Counted from the stretch's first letter, positions 46,666 to 58,862 are shown. The stretch is DNA of 64,000 nucleotides from Lasiosphaeria ovina (GCA_033439765.1 JAULSN010000001.1:992001-1056000); one strand, 5' to 3'. Notes: generated from the sequence alone by a model not told the origin. Translations and numbers: made by a program.

Positions 46666-48824
46666 TCCGGGCTACTATCTTAGGCACGATATGATGTGTG
46701 CTATGTTGCCCTGAATCATGAGTCTTGGCTGTTGACTGGCCCCGCCACTTGTGTTGTTGCTGTTATTGCCCCTGGGGGAATTCAGGAGAGAGCCCAGCCA
46801 GGCCCTTGGCAGCCACCTCAACAAGGCAGTTGGGTCACCTATCTGTAAAAAAAAACACTATATCCTTGCGCTGCTCCGAAGCTCGCTATCGTCCTGCTTA
46901 CTGCGTAGAAGAAATGTTGAGATCGGTGCAGCCATAAGAATAAGGCAATGCCGGCTACGTATACTATACCCATCGGTATCCGTGCCTTCGTGTACGTACA
47001 GTACTCGGCATGGCAAGAAGGGCCGACGAGGCAGGTGAGGCGAGGCGGGGCGGGGCGGGACAGGGCGACCTGAGGCGAGGCGAGGCGAGTCAGCAACCAA
47101 GCCGAACAATTTCTCCGCCTTGACCGCAACTCTGTCAGTGTCGGGAGCTCGGGTGCGCCGAGGGCGTTGGCAAACAAAGCCGACCGGTCTGCCCGCCTGA
47201 CAAGTCAAGTGGGGACCTTATTAGATGATATCCATTCCATGTGTTGGTGGACGCCGACGTGAAGCTAATAATGCTACTGCACCAAGGTACCTACAATGTA
47301 AATTCCAAGGCAGGCAGGAGAGGAGGAACTTAATGAAGAAAGAAGCCAGGCCAAACCTAAACCGGGACCGCCGCTGACATATTCTACAGAACGTAGTGAT
47401 GGCTGCGGGTAGCTGCATAGCACAACAGCTTCGTCACAACATTGACAGCCATCGAGTATTCCTTCGCGGTGTTCTTTTTCTGTGCATGCGGGCCAAGTTC
47501 GCCCATACCGTACCTTAGGGAGCTAAGGTAAGGAAGGTAGCCCAGTGGCTGACCGCTTCAAATCCCATGAGGGGTCCCGTCCAATGTCGCCCGCCCCGCA
47601 AGCAAACAAAGAGGCTGCTGCCACCCTAAGCTATTGCCCCGCCTCGCTACCCCTGTAGCAATCGGAGAATCGCCTGACGTCACGCAAGCCCCCAGCGAAT
47701 AACAGCGCCGCCCACCCTCGGTCCGGCACTATGCCGGGGGCACTTGGGATGGAAGAAAATGCGGGGGAAGGCGCCCACCCAGGACGGATCCGTGTAGCTC
47801 CAAACTCAAAAAAATGCTTGCCCTTTCCTTTGTCAACGGTCTCAACCGCGTGCGTTACTTTGCATACATGTACCTTACTTTTCCAGAAGCTGAAATTTCA
47901 AATCCAATTCTCGTCGACCGACATCCTCGAGCGAGTCGGCCCGCGCCAGCCCAGCGATGGCACCAGGAGCTCAATTGACTGACCGCCAATATATGCAGCA
48001 AATGCCTTGCCATCCCATACTGACAGGTAATCTTGGCGAGTGGATGCGACATTGAGGCGACTCCAGGATCGGAGAATGGAGGGGCCGATCATGGCGTCGC
48101 TGAGGGGAACTTGAAGTCCTCATTGACTAAGGTGTGCGGATTGCAAGGCACAACCTGGAATTGGACAAACTAAGCAGTCTAGCATGACCCGACAAGAAGA
48201 TTTCCTGGAACGCTGCACCCTTTCCCAAGCTTGGTCATTGGTTCGTGTGCCAGGGTAGGTACTGTACCTTAGCTTCAGCCGGCCCCAGCTTGTTGACCAA
48301 CTCAGTTCGAGTCTTCCAGTGTGTGCGGAACTTAAGGTACCTCCGTACCGAGTACCTCCATGGCCATGCACCATCCATCCAATATCTAAGGTGGCTCTCG
48401 TCTCAACACGTCAGGCACGCGCACCAGAGCACTCACGAGGACACCGACGCCCCTCCCACGGCTTCCTCCTGCCTAATACTGTTAAGTGAACAACGGCTTA
48501 GAGACCAAGACGGCATACCTTCTGGCCGGTCCTACCGTTTCCAAAAGGTCCCTACTCCCGTCCTCTTCGTCCAACACGGCAACCTGGAAATTGCTGCCCC
48601 TCCTTCCTACCATCCGCCCTTCCCTATTTCTTGCCCACGCGCAGCTCCCCCTCCCTCGTCCTCGCTGGTCCCCTGGCCTTCCTCTTACTTTCTCTGTCTC
48701 ACTCTCTTGCCGTCTTCGCATCTGCAACATCCCCAGGGTCCTGTCCTTGTCGCCTGCTGCTTGAGACTCTGGCCTTGGCCTCGCTTTGTCTTGATCGGAT
48801 CAGCTTGCTTCCTCCATCATAGCC
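46666..48824. other. Intergenic region and trehalase promoter
   Basis: About 2.2 kb. It holds an imperfect GAGGC/GGGGC tandem array (about 47030-47090). Copies of the CCTAAGG/CCTTAGG-type element occur at 47512-47521, 48264-48273 and 48331-48341. Two STRE-like pentamers (AGGGG at 47570, CCCCT at 47650) are present; these are common by chance. A pyrimidine-rich leader precedes the ATG. Confidence 0.45.
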
Positions 48825-51040
48825 ATGACAGTGGCTATGGCGTCGCGCCGGCTCGCCAGCGTGGTCGCCATCGCGGCGCTCGCTTCGAGCGCCGCCGCGC
48901 TTTACATCAATGGCTCAGTTACCGCGCCATGCGACTCGCCGCTCTACTGCCAGGGTGACATTCTCAAGGCAATTGAGCTCGCGTCTCCATTCTCCGACTC
49001 CAAGACATTCGTGGATATGTAAGTCAGGTCGCGCGCATGGCCCATCCATCCCGCGTGAGACAATGCTAACCGAGCTGCGACGCGCTGCAGGCCAACTACC
49101 AAACCCCTCAACGAGGTGATCCTGGCTTTCAACCAGCTCACCCAACCCCTGAGCAACAACTCAGAGCTCAACGACTTTCTCGCCGCAAACTTTGCGCCCG
49201 CCGGCGGCGAGCTCGAAGATGTGCCAGTCTCGGAGCTGAAGACGGACCCCGTGTTCCTGAAGAAGGTCGACGACGGCGTCATCAACGAGTTTGTCAATGC
49301 CGTCATCGACATCTGGCCCGACCTCACCCGCCGATACGCCGGCCCGGGCAACTGCACGGAATGCGCCAACAGCTTTATTCCCGTGAACCGCACCTTCGTC
49401 GTAGCTGGTGGCCGCTTTCGCGAGCCCTACTACTGGGACTCGTACTGGATTGTCGAGGGCCTCCTCCGCACTGGCGGCGCCTTCATTGAGATCTCCAAGA
49501 ATATCATTGAGAATTTCCTGGATTTCGTCGAGACTATCGGCTTCGTCCCCAATGGCGCTAGGGTCTATTATCTCAACCGGTCTCAGCCCCCGCTGCTGTC
49601 TCAGATGGTACGCGTCTACATTGAGCACACCAACGACACGAGCATCCTCGAGCGGGCCGTGCCGCTGCTGATCAAGGAGCACGAATTTTGGATGACGAAC
49701 CGCACTGTCGACATTACGGCCCCGGACGGAAAGAAGTACACGCTCAACAGGCAAGTTAATCCCGTCTTTCACCCAGCCGCCGAGGCGGTCACCCATCAAC
49801 TTTTGACTTACAGACGGCTTGCTGCAGGTACCATGTCCAGAACAACCAGCCCCGGCCAGAGTCGTATCGCGAAGACTGGATCTCTGCCAACAACGGGTCG
49901 TATTACGCCCAGTCGGGCATTATCTATCCCCAGAAGACGCCTCTGAACGAGTCCCAGAAGGCCGATCTATACGCCAACCTCGCGAGCGGCGCCGAGTCTG
50001 GATGGGACTACGGCACACGCTATCTCGCTCGCCCTAACGACGCGGCACTTGACGTCTACTTCCCGCTGCGCTCCCTCAACGTGGTCAATATCGTGCCGGT
50101 TGACCTGAATTCGATTCTGTACCAGAACGAGGTGGCCATCGGCAACTTTCTAAAGGCAACGGGCAACGACACCGGAGCCAAGACATGGGCCGCCAAGGCA
50201 AATGTGCGGAGCCAGGCTATGTACGCCCTCATGTGGAACTCGACACTCTGGTCATACTTTGACTACAACCTGACGAGCAACTCGCAAAACATCTACATCC
50301 CCCTGGATCCTGATACCACACCGGCCGAAGAGGCGACGGCGCCCAAGGGCTACCAGGTGCTGTTTGATATTGCCCAGCTGTACCCATTCTGGACTGGCGC
50401 GGCCCCGGAACAGCTCAAGAACAACCCTCTTGCCGTGCAGCAGGCCTATTCTCGCGTCGAGACTATGCTCGATGTCAAGGCAGGCGGCATTCCCGCAACC
50501 AACCTCCAGACGGGCCAGCAGTGGGACGAGCCCAACGTGTGGCCGCCCCTGCAGCACGTACTGATGAAGGGCCTGCTCAACACGCCCGCCACCTTTGGCA
50601 CGGCCGACCCGGCGTACGTAGCAGTCCAGGACCTGTCACTGCGTCTGGCTCAGCGCTACCTCGACTCGACATTCTGCACGTGGTATGCGACGGGTGGCTC
50701 GACTAGCCAGACACCCAAGCTCCAGGGCCTCGGCTCCGACGCCGTCGGCGCCATTTTCGAGAAGTACGCCGACAACTCGACCAACGTGGCCGGCGGTGGC
50801 GGTGAGTACACAGTCGTCGAGGGATTCGGGTGGAGCAACGGCGTCCTGATCTGGGCGGCCGACACGTTCGCCGGCAAGCTCAAGCGCCCCGACTGCGGTA
50901 ACATCACGGCTGCCCACGTCACCCCAGGCAAGAAGCGGAGTGTGGAGCGCCGCGCGATCGAGCTTCACCCGCGGGACGCCATGTGGACCAAGAGCTTCGG
51001 TTCGCGGGCGCCTGAGAACAAGAATAAGAAGCGCAACTGA
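48825..51040 (+). CDS. Secreted GH37 trehalase
   Basis: Hydrolyses trehalose to two glucose. Exons 48825-49018, 49091-49750 and 49828-51040 give 688 aa. The signal peptide is near residues 1-25 (LASVVAIAALASSAAA); an in-frame ATG at 48837 is an equally good start. GH37 signatures are present: GGRFREPYYWDSYW, the catalytic-region block PRPESYREDW, ESGWDYGTRY, QQWDEPNVWPPLQH and GGGGEYTVVEGFGWSNGV. Many N-glycosylation sequons (NGS, NCT, NRT, NDT, NST) fit secretion. The C-terminus is basic (KNKKRN). The second intron (49751-49827) starts GCAAGT instead of GT, a GC-AG intron; it joins TLNR to YHVQNN as homologues require. Confidence 0.93.
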
Positions 51041-51133
51041 ACTGGGTTTTCTAGGGGGGGGGGGGTTCATCAAGGGAGTGTTGGCGCGGTCAACAAAAAA
51101 AACGGGAATCATAGCATTATGGGTTTCTTTTTC

Positions 51134-51154
51134 TTTTTTTTTTTTTTTTTTTTT
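51134..51154. repeat. Poly-T tract (T21)
   Basis: Uninterrupted T21 about 90 nt after the trehalase stop codon. A G12 run lies just upstream at 51054-51065. Confidence 0.9.
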
Positions 51155-51630
51155 GTGTGGGGGTTTTCTCTCTCACGACTTTGTCCTTTCTTCGCGGTCA
51201 TGATGATATGTAATAGGTGGATCAGGTCGGACTATCTGCTGCTGTTGCTGCTGCAGGCTCTACTTGATCATCGTCGGGTCTATCACGATTAGGCCAATGA
51301 CCAGGGCATATATGACGAGATTGAGATTTGATGACCATCAATGATAACTTGCTTTGTGAAGACGTACGAAGTATATGGCTTGCTGTTTCTTATCTGCTTC
51401 TTTCTGTTGGGCTGTGATGAAACTGGTTACACCATTTTGACTACCTACATACCTGGGAATTAATACCACTAGGGGACAGTGTAATCAAAGCACATCCACT
51501 TGTCATAGTGAATGCGTGTATGTTTTGGTACTTGGCGGGATATTATGTGCAGTTTTTGTGAGCGATAAGGGACGCTGTTTCTTCCCCTTCACCCAAGCCC
51601 ACCAAACACAGTTTTCCCCTGCTCTCGCCG

Positions 51631-51760
51631 CCCATAAAAAGAGAAACACGGAAGCATGGAAGCAACCACCGATCGCCCATAAAAGCAAGTTTCCCATCCG
51701 CCCCTGAGCCAGGCCAGCCTCCCTTTCCCAACCAGACGCCCCCCCATAAAAAGAGAAAAG
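51631..51760. repeat. Triplicated CCCATAAAA element
   Basis: CCCATAAAAAGAGAAA occurs at 51631 and 51743, with a shorter CCCATAAAAG copy at 51676, all in the same orientation within 130 bp between convergent genes. Confidence 0.7.
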
Positions 51761-52069
51761 CAACCGTTATTTTGAGCGAGCTCAAGGTAGCCCGTTTTGG
51801 AAACGCTAAAAGCAAAATGCCATTCCATAGAATATGTAAGGGAAAAGAAAAACGTATGGTCTTCGTAATCAGCGGCGCCTCCTCGCCACTCTTGCTGTGC
51901 GCATCTCAAAGGCCTGCCGGTCTGCTGCGGCGACGTAAATGGTGTCCTGCAAGTCCTGATCCCAGCTCTGGTGCTGCCTCTGTTCGCAGCCCTTCTCGCG
52001 CGCCTGCAGCGCATACAACACGTACTGGTGCATCTCCACCTCGTCGCAGCAGCAGTCATGGCGGCACTT

Positions 52070-53470
52070 CTAGGGCTCGAGATGGGACCACTCGGGGATG
52101 GCTTTGACCTGCTGCCACATGAACTTCTCGAGCTTGGTGGCGCACTTTGCGTAGGCGGTGCTTTCGTTGTTGTACTTGCGGCAGTTCTCGACGATGAGGC
52201 GGGCGTCGCGGATAAAGTCCTCGGGCGTGGCGTACTGGTCGGCCTCAAGCTTGCTCTCCATGGTGCTGAGGTCCATGGGCTCCTTGATGACGTCGTAGTA
52301 GTCGGCCACCTCGTCTTTGTTGACGGGCATCAGGAACGGCCAGCTGCTCGGGTGGTTCTGCAGGTCGTTGAGCAGGTGCAGCAGCTGGTTGTAGTTGGGG
52401 CCGTGGCGAGGCTGGCGCGCCAGCTCGTCCATGTCGGGGCTCCAGCCCGAGGCGCGGATGGCCTCGATGGAGAGGGGGTCGATGGGCGTGACGGCGCCGC
52501 CCTTCTGCTGCTGCCATTGCTTGGGCGGCGGGTGGATGATGTGCGATTTACTAAATGCACGAATCTTTGCCTGCACGCACTCCTTCTGCTTCAGCAGCAT
52601 GCGCCCCATCTCAAGGTACCGGATCCGCGGGAGCATGGTGCACTGCATTATGGTGCCCCCCTCGTAGTCCTTGATATACCCCATCCATACCGACTTGTCG
52701 AGCGTGATCTCCTTAGTAAAGCCCTGTTTCTTAAAGTAGCCGATGGCGTAGTTGTCGGCGTACGTCAGGAAGTGCATCACGTCCGACGTTGCCTTGACGT
52801 AGTCCTTGAGATGCGACATGAGATGGGCGCCGTAGCCCTTGACCTGCTGGTCCGACGAGATGGCGCAAAAGACAATCTCGGCGAACTGGCGGCCCTTGAA
52901 TGGGCGGTACGTGATGCCGCCCACAACTTCGAGCGGCTTCTTCACGATGGCGATGGACAAGTGAGTGCGGTCGTAGACCAGCCGCGCGATGTAGTCTTTG
53001 GGCATTTTGGGAAGCTGCTTCTGGAAGATGCACTTGAGCCCCGTAAGGATGATCAGACTCTCCCGCTCGTTGTCGTTGTTTACAACGCGAAACTCTATTT
53101 CGCCATTGCGCTCCTCGATAACGGCCGGCTGTGCATGGCGCATAGGGGTTTGGTTAGCGAACAGTCCAGACCGTGTTGGAGGGGCAGCAGCTTGTGGTTT
53201 GTGAGAGGTGGGGATTGGCGACGCGCTCACCTTCTCGGGAAAAGGGATAGCCGGTATTCTGGGTGTCTTTTTCTCGGGCTCTGTGGACTCGTTGTGCTTG
53301 GTGCGCTTCGTGGCCAAGGGCGACGACGGATCGTCGGTGGCCTTGCGCTTTCCATCTGCAGCGGTGGCGATGCGCGTCAGTAGAAAGAAATCAGAGGAAA
53401 CGACCGGCACGTCGCGGGGGCTACGAGTGCGTGCAGGGCACAGCTGGCATCACTTACTCTCATCCTTCAT
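52070..53470 (-). CDS. gcn5: Histone acetyltransferase GCN5
   Basis: Catalytic subunit of SAGA-type complexes; acetylates H3 tails in the nucleus. Exons 53458-53470, 53231-53355 and 52070-53128 give about 398 aa. A short basic N-terminus ([16 protein letters not shown]) leads to the GNAT domain: [20 protein letters not shown], catalytic Glu130 in [10 protein letters not shown], acetyl-CoA loop [11 protein letters not shown] and [16 protein letters not shown]. The C-terminal bromodomain has [32 protein letters not shown] and the acetyl-lysine Asn in [10 protein letters not shown]. The intron 53129-53230 is 102 nt, has GTGAGC, GCTAACC and CACAG signals, and is open in frame, so retention would add 34 residues. 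The start codon lies in a 13-nt coding exon. Confidence 0.94.
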
Positions 53471-53878
53471 TTCGATGCGCTGCGGTAGCACCGCGATTGA
53501 GTTTCGGGACGTGTCTCGATGGCGATGGCGACGTCGGCGACGATGATGAATTGCGGAGGGGAGTGGATCCGATGCAGGGGCGGGTCGTACGGTGACAGGG
53601 CCCCACTCGCGATCTGCGCTAACCCTTTTTGGGATTCGAACACGTTCTTGTCCAGCTCCTTGAGCGAAGCTGTCCTGTCGGGCAGTAAATGCTTGCTTCA
53701 ATTGTGCATCATCAAACTTGCAAGTCTCTCTCTCCCTCTTTAGACGACGACGACAACGCCGACGAGCTAGGCCAATTCCCGACACCGTTTGAATTCTTGC
53801 TAGATTTGCAGTCACTAGAATCTCGTCCGGCTCTGTGCGAGAAGCCCACCCCATCCCATCCCCAAAGCTCGCTCATAC
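53471..53878. promoter_or_regulatory. Compact divergent promoter, GCN5 / OST5
   Basis: 408 bp between divergent ATGs, so the two housekeeping genes must share or overlap promoter sequence. No TATA box is evident. Confidence 0.5.
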
Positions 53879-54235
53879 ATGGATTCGTCATTACACGAGG
53901 TCTGGCAGACGGCGTCTGGCAGGGCATTTGTCCCCACCATCGGAAAGGACAGCCAGTTTTACGTCGGCTTCACTCTGGTGCTCATCGCTCTAGGCCTGAC
54001 AGGTGCTTTTGCGCTGAGTACGTCAGCTCCTTCAATCCCCGACTGGGTACTCACACTGACTCGAGCTGTCTAGACGCCCGGTCGTTTGCGAACCTGCCCC
54101 TTCTCGGCTTCCCAGCTTCGTTGGCACTTGCGTACGTTCTCAGTCGCCTCTAATGCTACTTGCCATTCTCTGACTAGATAACCCTCTAGGTTTGGCGCGG
54201 TGTACATGTTCTGTGCGGTCGGAGTCTACGTCTAA
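53879..54235 (+). CDS. ost5: Oligosaccharyltransferase subunit OST5 (TMEM258)
   Basis: Small ER membrane protein of 80 aa from three exons (53879-54017, 54074-54131, 54190-54235). The sequence has two membrane spans: FYVGFTLVLIALGLTGAFAL and PASLALAFGAVYMFCAVGVYV, joined by the short RSFANLPLLG loop. The order, length and VGxYV C-terminus match OST5/TMEM258, a subunit of the OST complex alongside STT3 and OST1. The second and third exons are only 58 and 46 nt, so simple ORF calling misses the gene. Frames and phases agree at both introns (56 and 58 nt). Confidence 0.88.
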
Positions 54236-54435
54236 AAGAGATACCCTAGAGAAGCATCTCGACCCCCGAATCTGTACTATAGCAAAAGAAAGAAGAAGAA
54301 AAAAATATCTAAAAAGACAAGCGCCCCAGATCGTCTCCCGTCCTGATTACCATCCTGCTTTGATCGAAGAGACGGTTCTAGCTTGACACGTCGCCGCCGA
54401 ATCCCCAGTCATTATTTCCTTTTCCTCTCGACACC

Positions 54436-55579
54436 ATGGAGGGCTCCAGCCCCGTCCCCGCTCCCATCTTCCGAGCTGTTTGCAGCTCCACCAGGCCGTT
54501 GTACCAGCTCCTCAAGTCAATCAGCTTCACGAACAAGATACATGTCGAGATTACCGAGAGCGGTATTAGATTTGCGGCTGACCATGCGCGTGTGATGCAA
54601 GGTACGTACGAGTGGCTCCAGCCTCCACCGCGCGGATGCCGAGCTTTATGTTGACATGTTGTGGATTTGTATAGGGGTTGCACACTGGAGCAAGAGCCTC
54701 TTTACGAGCTACACAACAAACCTGCCCAAGCCGGTGCAGCATCGTCGCAATGATGACGACGACAACGAGGAAGACGAGGACGAGGCGGAAGATACGGCTC
54801 CACCCAACTTCCAGATCTCGCTGCCCGCTCTACTCGAGACTCTACAAATCTTTGGGGCGGCCGAGGCAGCGGCACGCCAGGCCAAGGCTGAGGCCGACCC
54901 GTACCGCAGCAACCTGCGCAACTACCGGCCCGACGCCTTTAGCAACCAGACGCTCGGCATGACGGGGACGTGCTCGCTGTCGTACGCGCAGGACGGCGAA
55001 CCCTTCAGTATCGTGCTCGAAGAGTCCAACGTCAAGACGACGTGCAACCTGACGACGTACGTCTCCGAGACGCCCGACGACATCCCATTTGACATTGAGG
55101 ACCTGTCATTCAAGATCATCATGCCGGCGCGCCTGCTGCTCGACGTGCTGTCCGAGATGGTGCCGACGGCGCCCGAGAAGCTCACCGTAACGGCGTCGCG
55201 CCGCGCGCCCTACCTGCGCCTAGCCAGTGCGGGCGCCTCGGCCCTTGGCTCCACCAGCGTCGACTTTGCTAAGGGCCGCGACGTGTTGGAGACGTTCTCG
55301 GTGCGCGAGCGCTGGGCCCAGACGTTCAAGTTTGACATCATCAAGTCGGCCACGGAGGCCATGCGCATCGCCAGCAAGGTCAGCCTGCGCGGCGACGGTC
55401 AGGGCGTGCTGAGTATGCAGTTCATGGTGGAGGTGGAAGGGGCGGGACCGAGTTTCCTCGACTTTCGTTTTGTCCCGTACGCGGTGCAGGAGGGCGACGA
55501 GGACACCGACGAGGACGGCGGTGGCAGTGACGAGGACGAGGACGCCGAGATGGACGGCAACGGGGCCGATGCTGTGTAG
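54436..55579 (+). CDS. rad1: RAD1/Rec1 subunit of the 9-1-1 checkpoint clamp
   Basis: PCNA-like clamp subunit (S. pombe Rad1, S. cerevisiae Rad17) loaded at DNA damage to activate the ATR/Mec1 checkpoint. Two exons (54436-54601, 54675-55579) encode about 356 aa. Landmarks: PIFRAVCSSTRPLYQLLKSI, FTNKIHVEITESGIRFAADH (the fold's first strands), ARVMQGVAHWSKSLF across the splice, FQISLPALLETLQIFG, NVKTTCNLTTY and the MPARLLLDVLSEM block. An acidic insert (DDDDNEEDEDEAED) follows the first domain and an acidic tail ends the protein. Assigned by family similarity and position of motifs. Confidence 0.88.
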
Positions 55580-58500
55580 CCCGTATTCCCGGGTTGTGTT
55601 TCAGTTGGGGACTTTTCACGATAATCGACTCTTTGGTCGGGAAATCTACAATACGTATTTATGTGAACGAGCGCCTGCCACATGGAGGTTGACGCCCCAC
55701 GACACCCGCTCCGCGCCGTGTCTCAAGTCGGGGCCGGCCAGCATTTCTGGCAGTATTTTGGCCGAAGGAGGGCAACCGAGACCAATGCACGTAGCAGATA
55801 TAGGCCGAGTAGGGGAGCCTACGACAGTAACATGCCAAATTCCTTACAATAGCCCCGAGAAAAGATGCCTTGTCTCAGGAGCAGGTGGAACCTGTCTCGG
55901 CGGACCTCCGAGATACGCAATTGCCCCGGCGCCCGGCGCTCGCACAAAGTCCATCCATCTTGCAACAGTAACCCGATTCAGTTTCTCTCTCATATCGGTC
56001 ACGTCACGTTCATTGCCATTCCAGGAACTCGTTGCGATTCGAGAACCGCCCGCCCCTTCCCCCAAAGTCCCCCCCTCACCTTCTAACCTCAGAACGTGCA
56101 GAGGACTTTGTACTTTTACAGTATCCCGAGACTTATTAGCGCCCGCGCGTCCGCACGGCCATGCGCTTAGGTAGGTATGTATTGTGTGAAACTAGCTCAG
56201 GTGTGGAATAGAGTGCATACATATATCGAGTCGAGTCGAGTCGGGTCTTTGGGAAACAAAGTCGGTGTCGATAACAATTCCCAGCATGCAATACAGCTCG
56301 GGGCGGCTAAGGTAAGGTTGGTAGGTAGGTTTTCATTCCGTGTTACATACGTTCGTGCGTATAGTTCGTCTATCGTCATGCACGTAGGTGGTGGTTGATG
56401 AGCGGATTATTCCGTGTGGAAATAAGGGAAGAAGGGTCCTTAGTCAGTCCGTCACGGTTTCGTTCAACAACTACCTACGGATACAGTCGGTCAATACGGA
56501 CTGAGTGGTAATCATCAGCCATATTTTGTTACAATTACTACTCGGCATCAACGGAGGTTTTCCTATCAAAGTGGCCGTGTCTTTGCTTACTTTTTGCCTA
56601 CTGCATTGCATGTATCGGTCAATGTCCAAACTACTTGCCTCTACACTTTCGAGGGCGAGTGAGCCGGCCTTATCGGATCCTGGAGTCATTACAATGTGGC
56701 GGCTGGCGCTGGGACAAGCAAGCCATCACCGCTCCTTTTTCAGCTGAAAAGTAGGTACGCTGCATCCACGATGGTGTGGCTGGCCTGTCTGTCTGTCTCT
56801 GTCTGCACATGTGCATCCACGTGTACAGGCTGACTGCCTACACTTTGCAGATTGAGTCTCGTTGGTCTTCCTTGTCCGTCCGCGGAAAACTACCTATCTT
56901 GTGGAAGGAGATGCTACTAAGGATGGCCAATTGCTGGTTCATCTCCCCTTCTTCTTGTCTTTGTGAAATGGCGTCCGAGGTGGCTGATTTGGTGGCGACA
57001 TGCGGCTCTTTGCGTGTGTCAGTGTCACCACCGCAACAACGACAACGCCGCCGCCGCCGCTCGTCCGTATCTTTCTCTCTGCAGCTCCCGCAAGAAGACG
57101 CTTCGCCAGTTCTTCGCCCGCAGGTCTACTGACTACGTACGTAGTTTACCGGGTCCTTTGACTTTTACTTGCTCCAGTCTCGGGTAGCCCAGATCTCTCG
57201 ATAGTTGTGACGGCGAGTGTGAGGTGTCTGTCCCCTGGAAACATACCGCCCGGGGCCCTGGGGATGTGTTCTAGTGTACTGTGTAGATGTGGCCAGCTGA
57301 AGGTGGGAGGAGCCTTGGCGCGGGCGGGCCATTCCATAGGGTCCATTCCATTCCATTCGCTGTCTGGAATACTCAAGTATTCTTTATTTCCTCGTCCCTA
57401 GATTCCCTGTTTTCTTTGCATCATTCTGCAGACCACACTTGTCAGTGGTCCAAAGTGCCACTGTAGCAGTGACTGCACTGCCCACTCCCTTGGGTATCTT
57501 ATGCATATGTATGTGGTGAGACTGACGCGGCCCGGCACCCTGGCACGCACCGTTCTGTTGTTATCATCCATCCAGCAGCAGCGCGCGGATGCAGTACACG
57601 GGATACCTAATTCGAGACTTTCTGTGCCCCCATCTTCTGGGTACAGTACAGACGCATTCCTACTTCCCCTTCTGCTCTTTCCCCTCTCTATCGCTATTCT
57701 AGTCCTCTGCAAGCGAACCTGTTGTTGTATCTCTTTGAGCCAGGCGATGTCTGTCGCTAAGCCCGATCAAGTGATGCAACAGCGTCTCTGGTATCTCTCT
57801 CTCTGCCGCCTTCTCTTCTGTCGTGCTGCCCGCCGCATGTGGGCAGTCCATCTCGCCCTGATCCACCAATCCCTCTGTCTTACCTGTGAGACAACGGCGC
57901 ACTCGCAGATCGGACCACAGTGCTGGAATGGGCCAGGCCCAGGGCCATGGATGATGATGATGATGATGATGCGCGTGATCTCTCACACCGGCACACACAC
58001 TCCACCCAAAAGAGAGGAAAAGTTCAGCTCGCCAGACAGACAGACGAGGCTCTGCTAGGTCCCCCGCCAGGGGAGGCAAAAAGAACCACCCACAATTTTG
58101 TGTGTTGGTGCCAGGGTCGTCGGTCCGTCCGCGAACTAAGATCGTCCGCCAATGCAATTCCCCCCGCGCCAGCGCGCTAGCGATGTGTCTCGGTCCTTTG
58201 GACCACAATCATCTGGGACTGGACCAGCCATGATCTGATCGGGTCTGGCCACACGCAGAGCAGAGCAGCGCAGCGCAGCGCAAGCAAGCAATAAATGTTC
58301 AAGATTATCTACTTGTTATTCGCTGTCCAGTTTGATACAGGCCGTTCTTACAGGACACATGGCCCCCCCCCCCACCCGTCTAATCCCGCCATCCCCGGAG
58401 CTCATCCCTTTTTAATGAGCAGTATTGTTTGTCCTTGAAGAAAGCGTAGCTTCAGCTCACACTTGGATTCTTTCTTCCTCTGCTCTGTTCATTGTGAGAA

Positions 58501-58862
58501 TCAACAAATTCTGTTTTCGTATCTTTCTCTCGCGGCCACGGCGTGATCGACACACACGGCATCAGCAGCCAATCGCCCAGCCGGCATACGCGGACTGTTG
58601 GTCGTCTGACATAGCAAGTCTGACAGTCAGTCAGACGTAGCGTCCGTCAGACTCAATCCGGGTGTGGACTCGGAGGCAACTTGCGCGTCAGCTTGGCTCT
58701 CTTGCTCGCTGTCTGCGTCGCATCTGCACCGCGTGTTGCGTACACGTTCCGTGTCGCCCCTCTAGGGAACCCCCTCGCCGATCACTATTCTCAGCAGCCA
58801 GTTCAGCTTGCCGGGCACTTGCTCCAGCAAGCCAGGAGGAAGGAACCCAAAGAAGAAGAGAA
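55580..58862. other. 3.3-kb gene-poor region
   Basis: No supported gene. It contains a GTCGA-type pentamer repeat near 56229, an (ATG)n microsatellite at 57951-57971, many short CT tracts and GCAGC repeats near 58262. AGGTAGGT runs occur at 56168 and 56320. Confidence 0.45.
57951..57971. repeat. (ATG)n microsatellite
   Basis: Seven ATG triplets in the gene-poor region. Confidence 0.85.

Larger units (their letters stand above)
51041..52069. other. Convergent intergenic region with homopolymers
   Basis: Lies between the trehalase and GCN5 3' ends. It contains G12 (51054-51065), T21 (51134-51154) and three copies of a CCCATAAAA element (51631, 51676, 51743). No gene is supported. Confidence 0.5.

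Noticed and set aside
47536..47572. tRNA-like sequence (TAGCCCAGTGG followed by GCTTCAAATCC)
   Set aside because: The A-box and B-box matches are only about a dozen bases apart, with no cloverleaf; a chance match or at most a fragment.
48245..48958. 237-codon frame overlapping the trehalase start
   Set aside because: It runs through the leader and out of frame through the signal-peptide exon; no domain.
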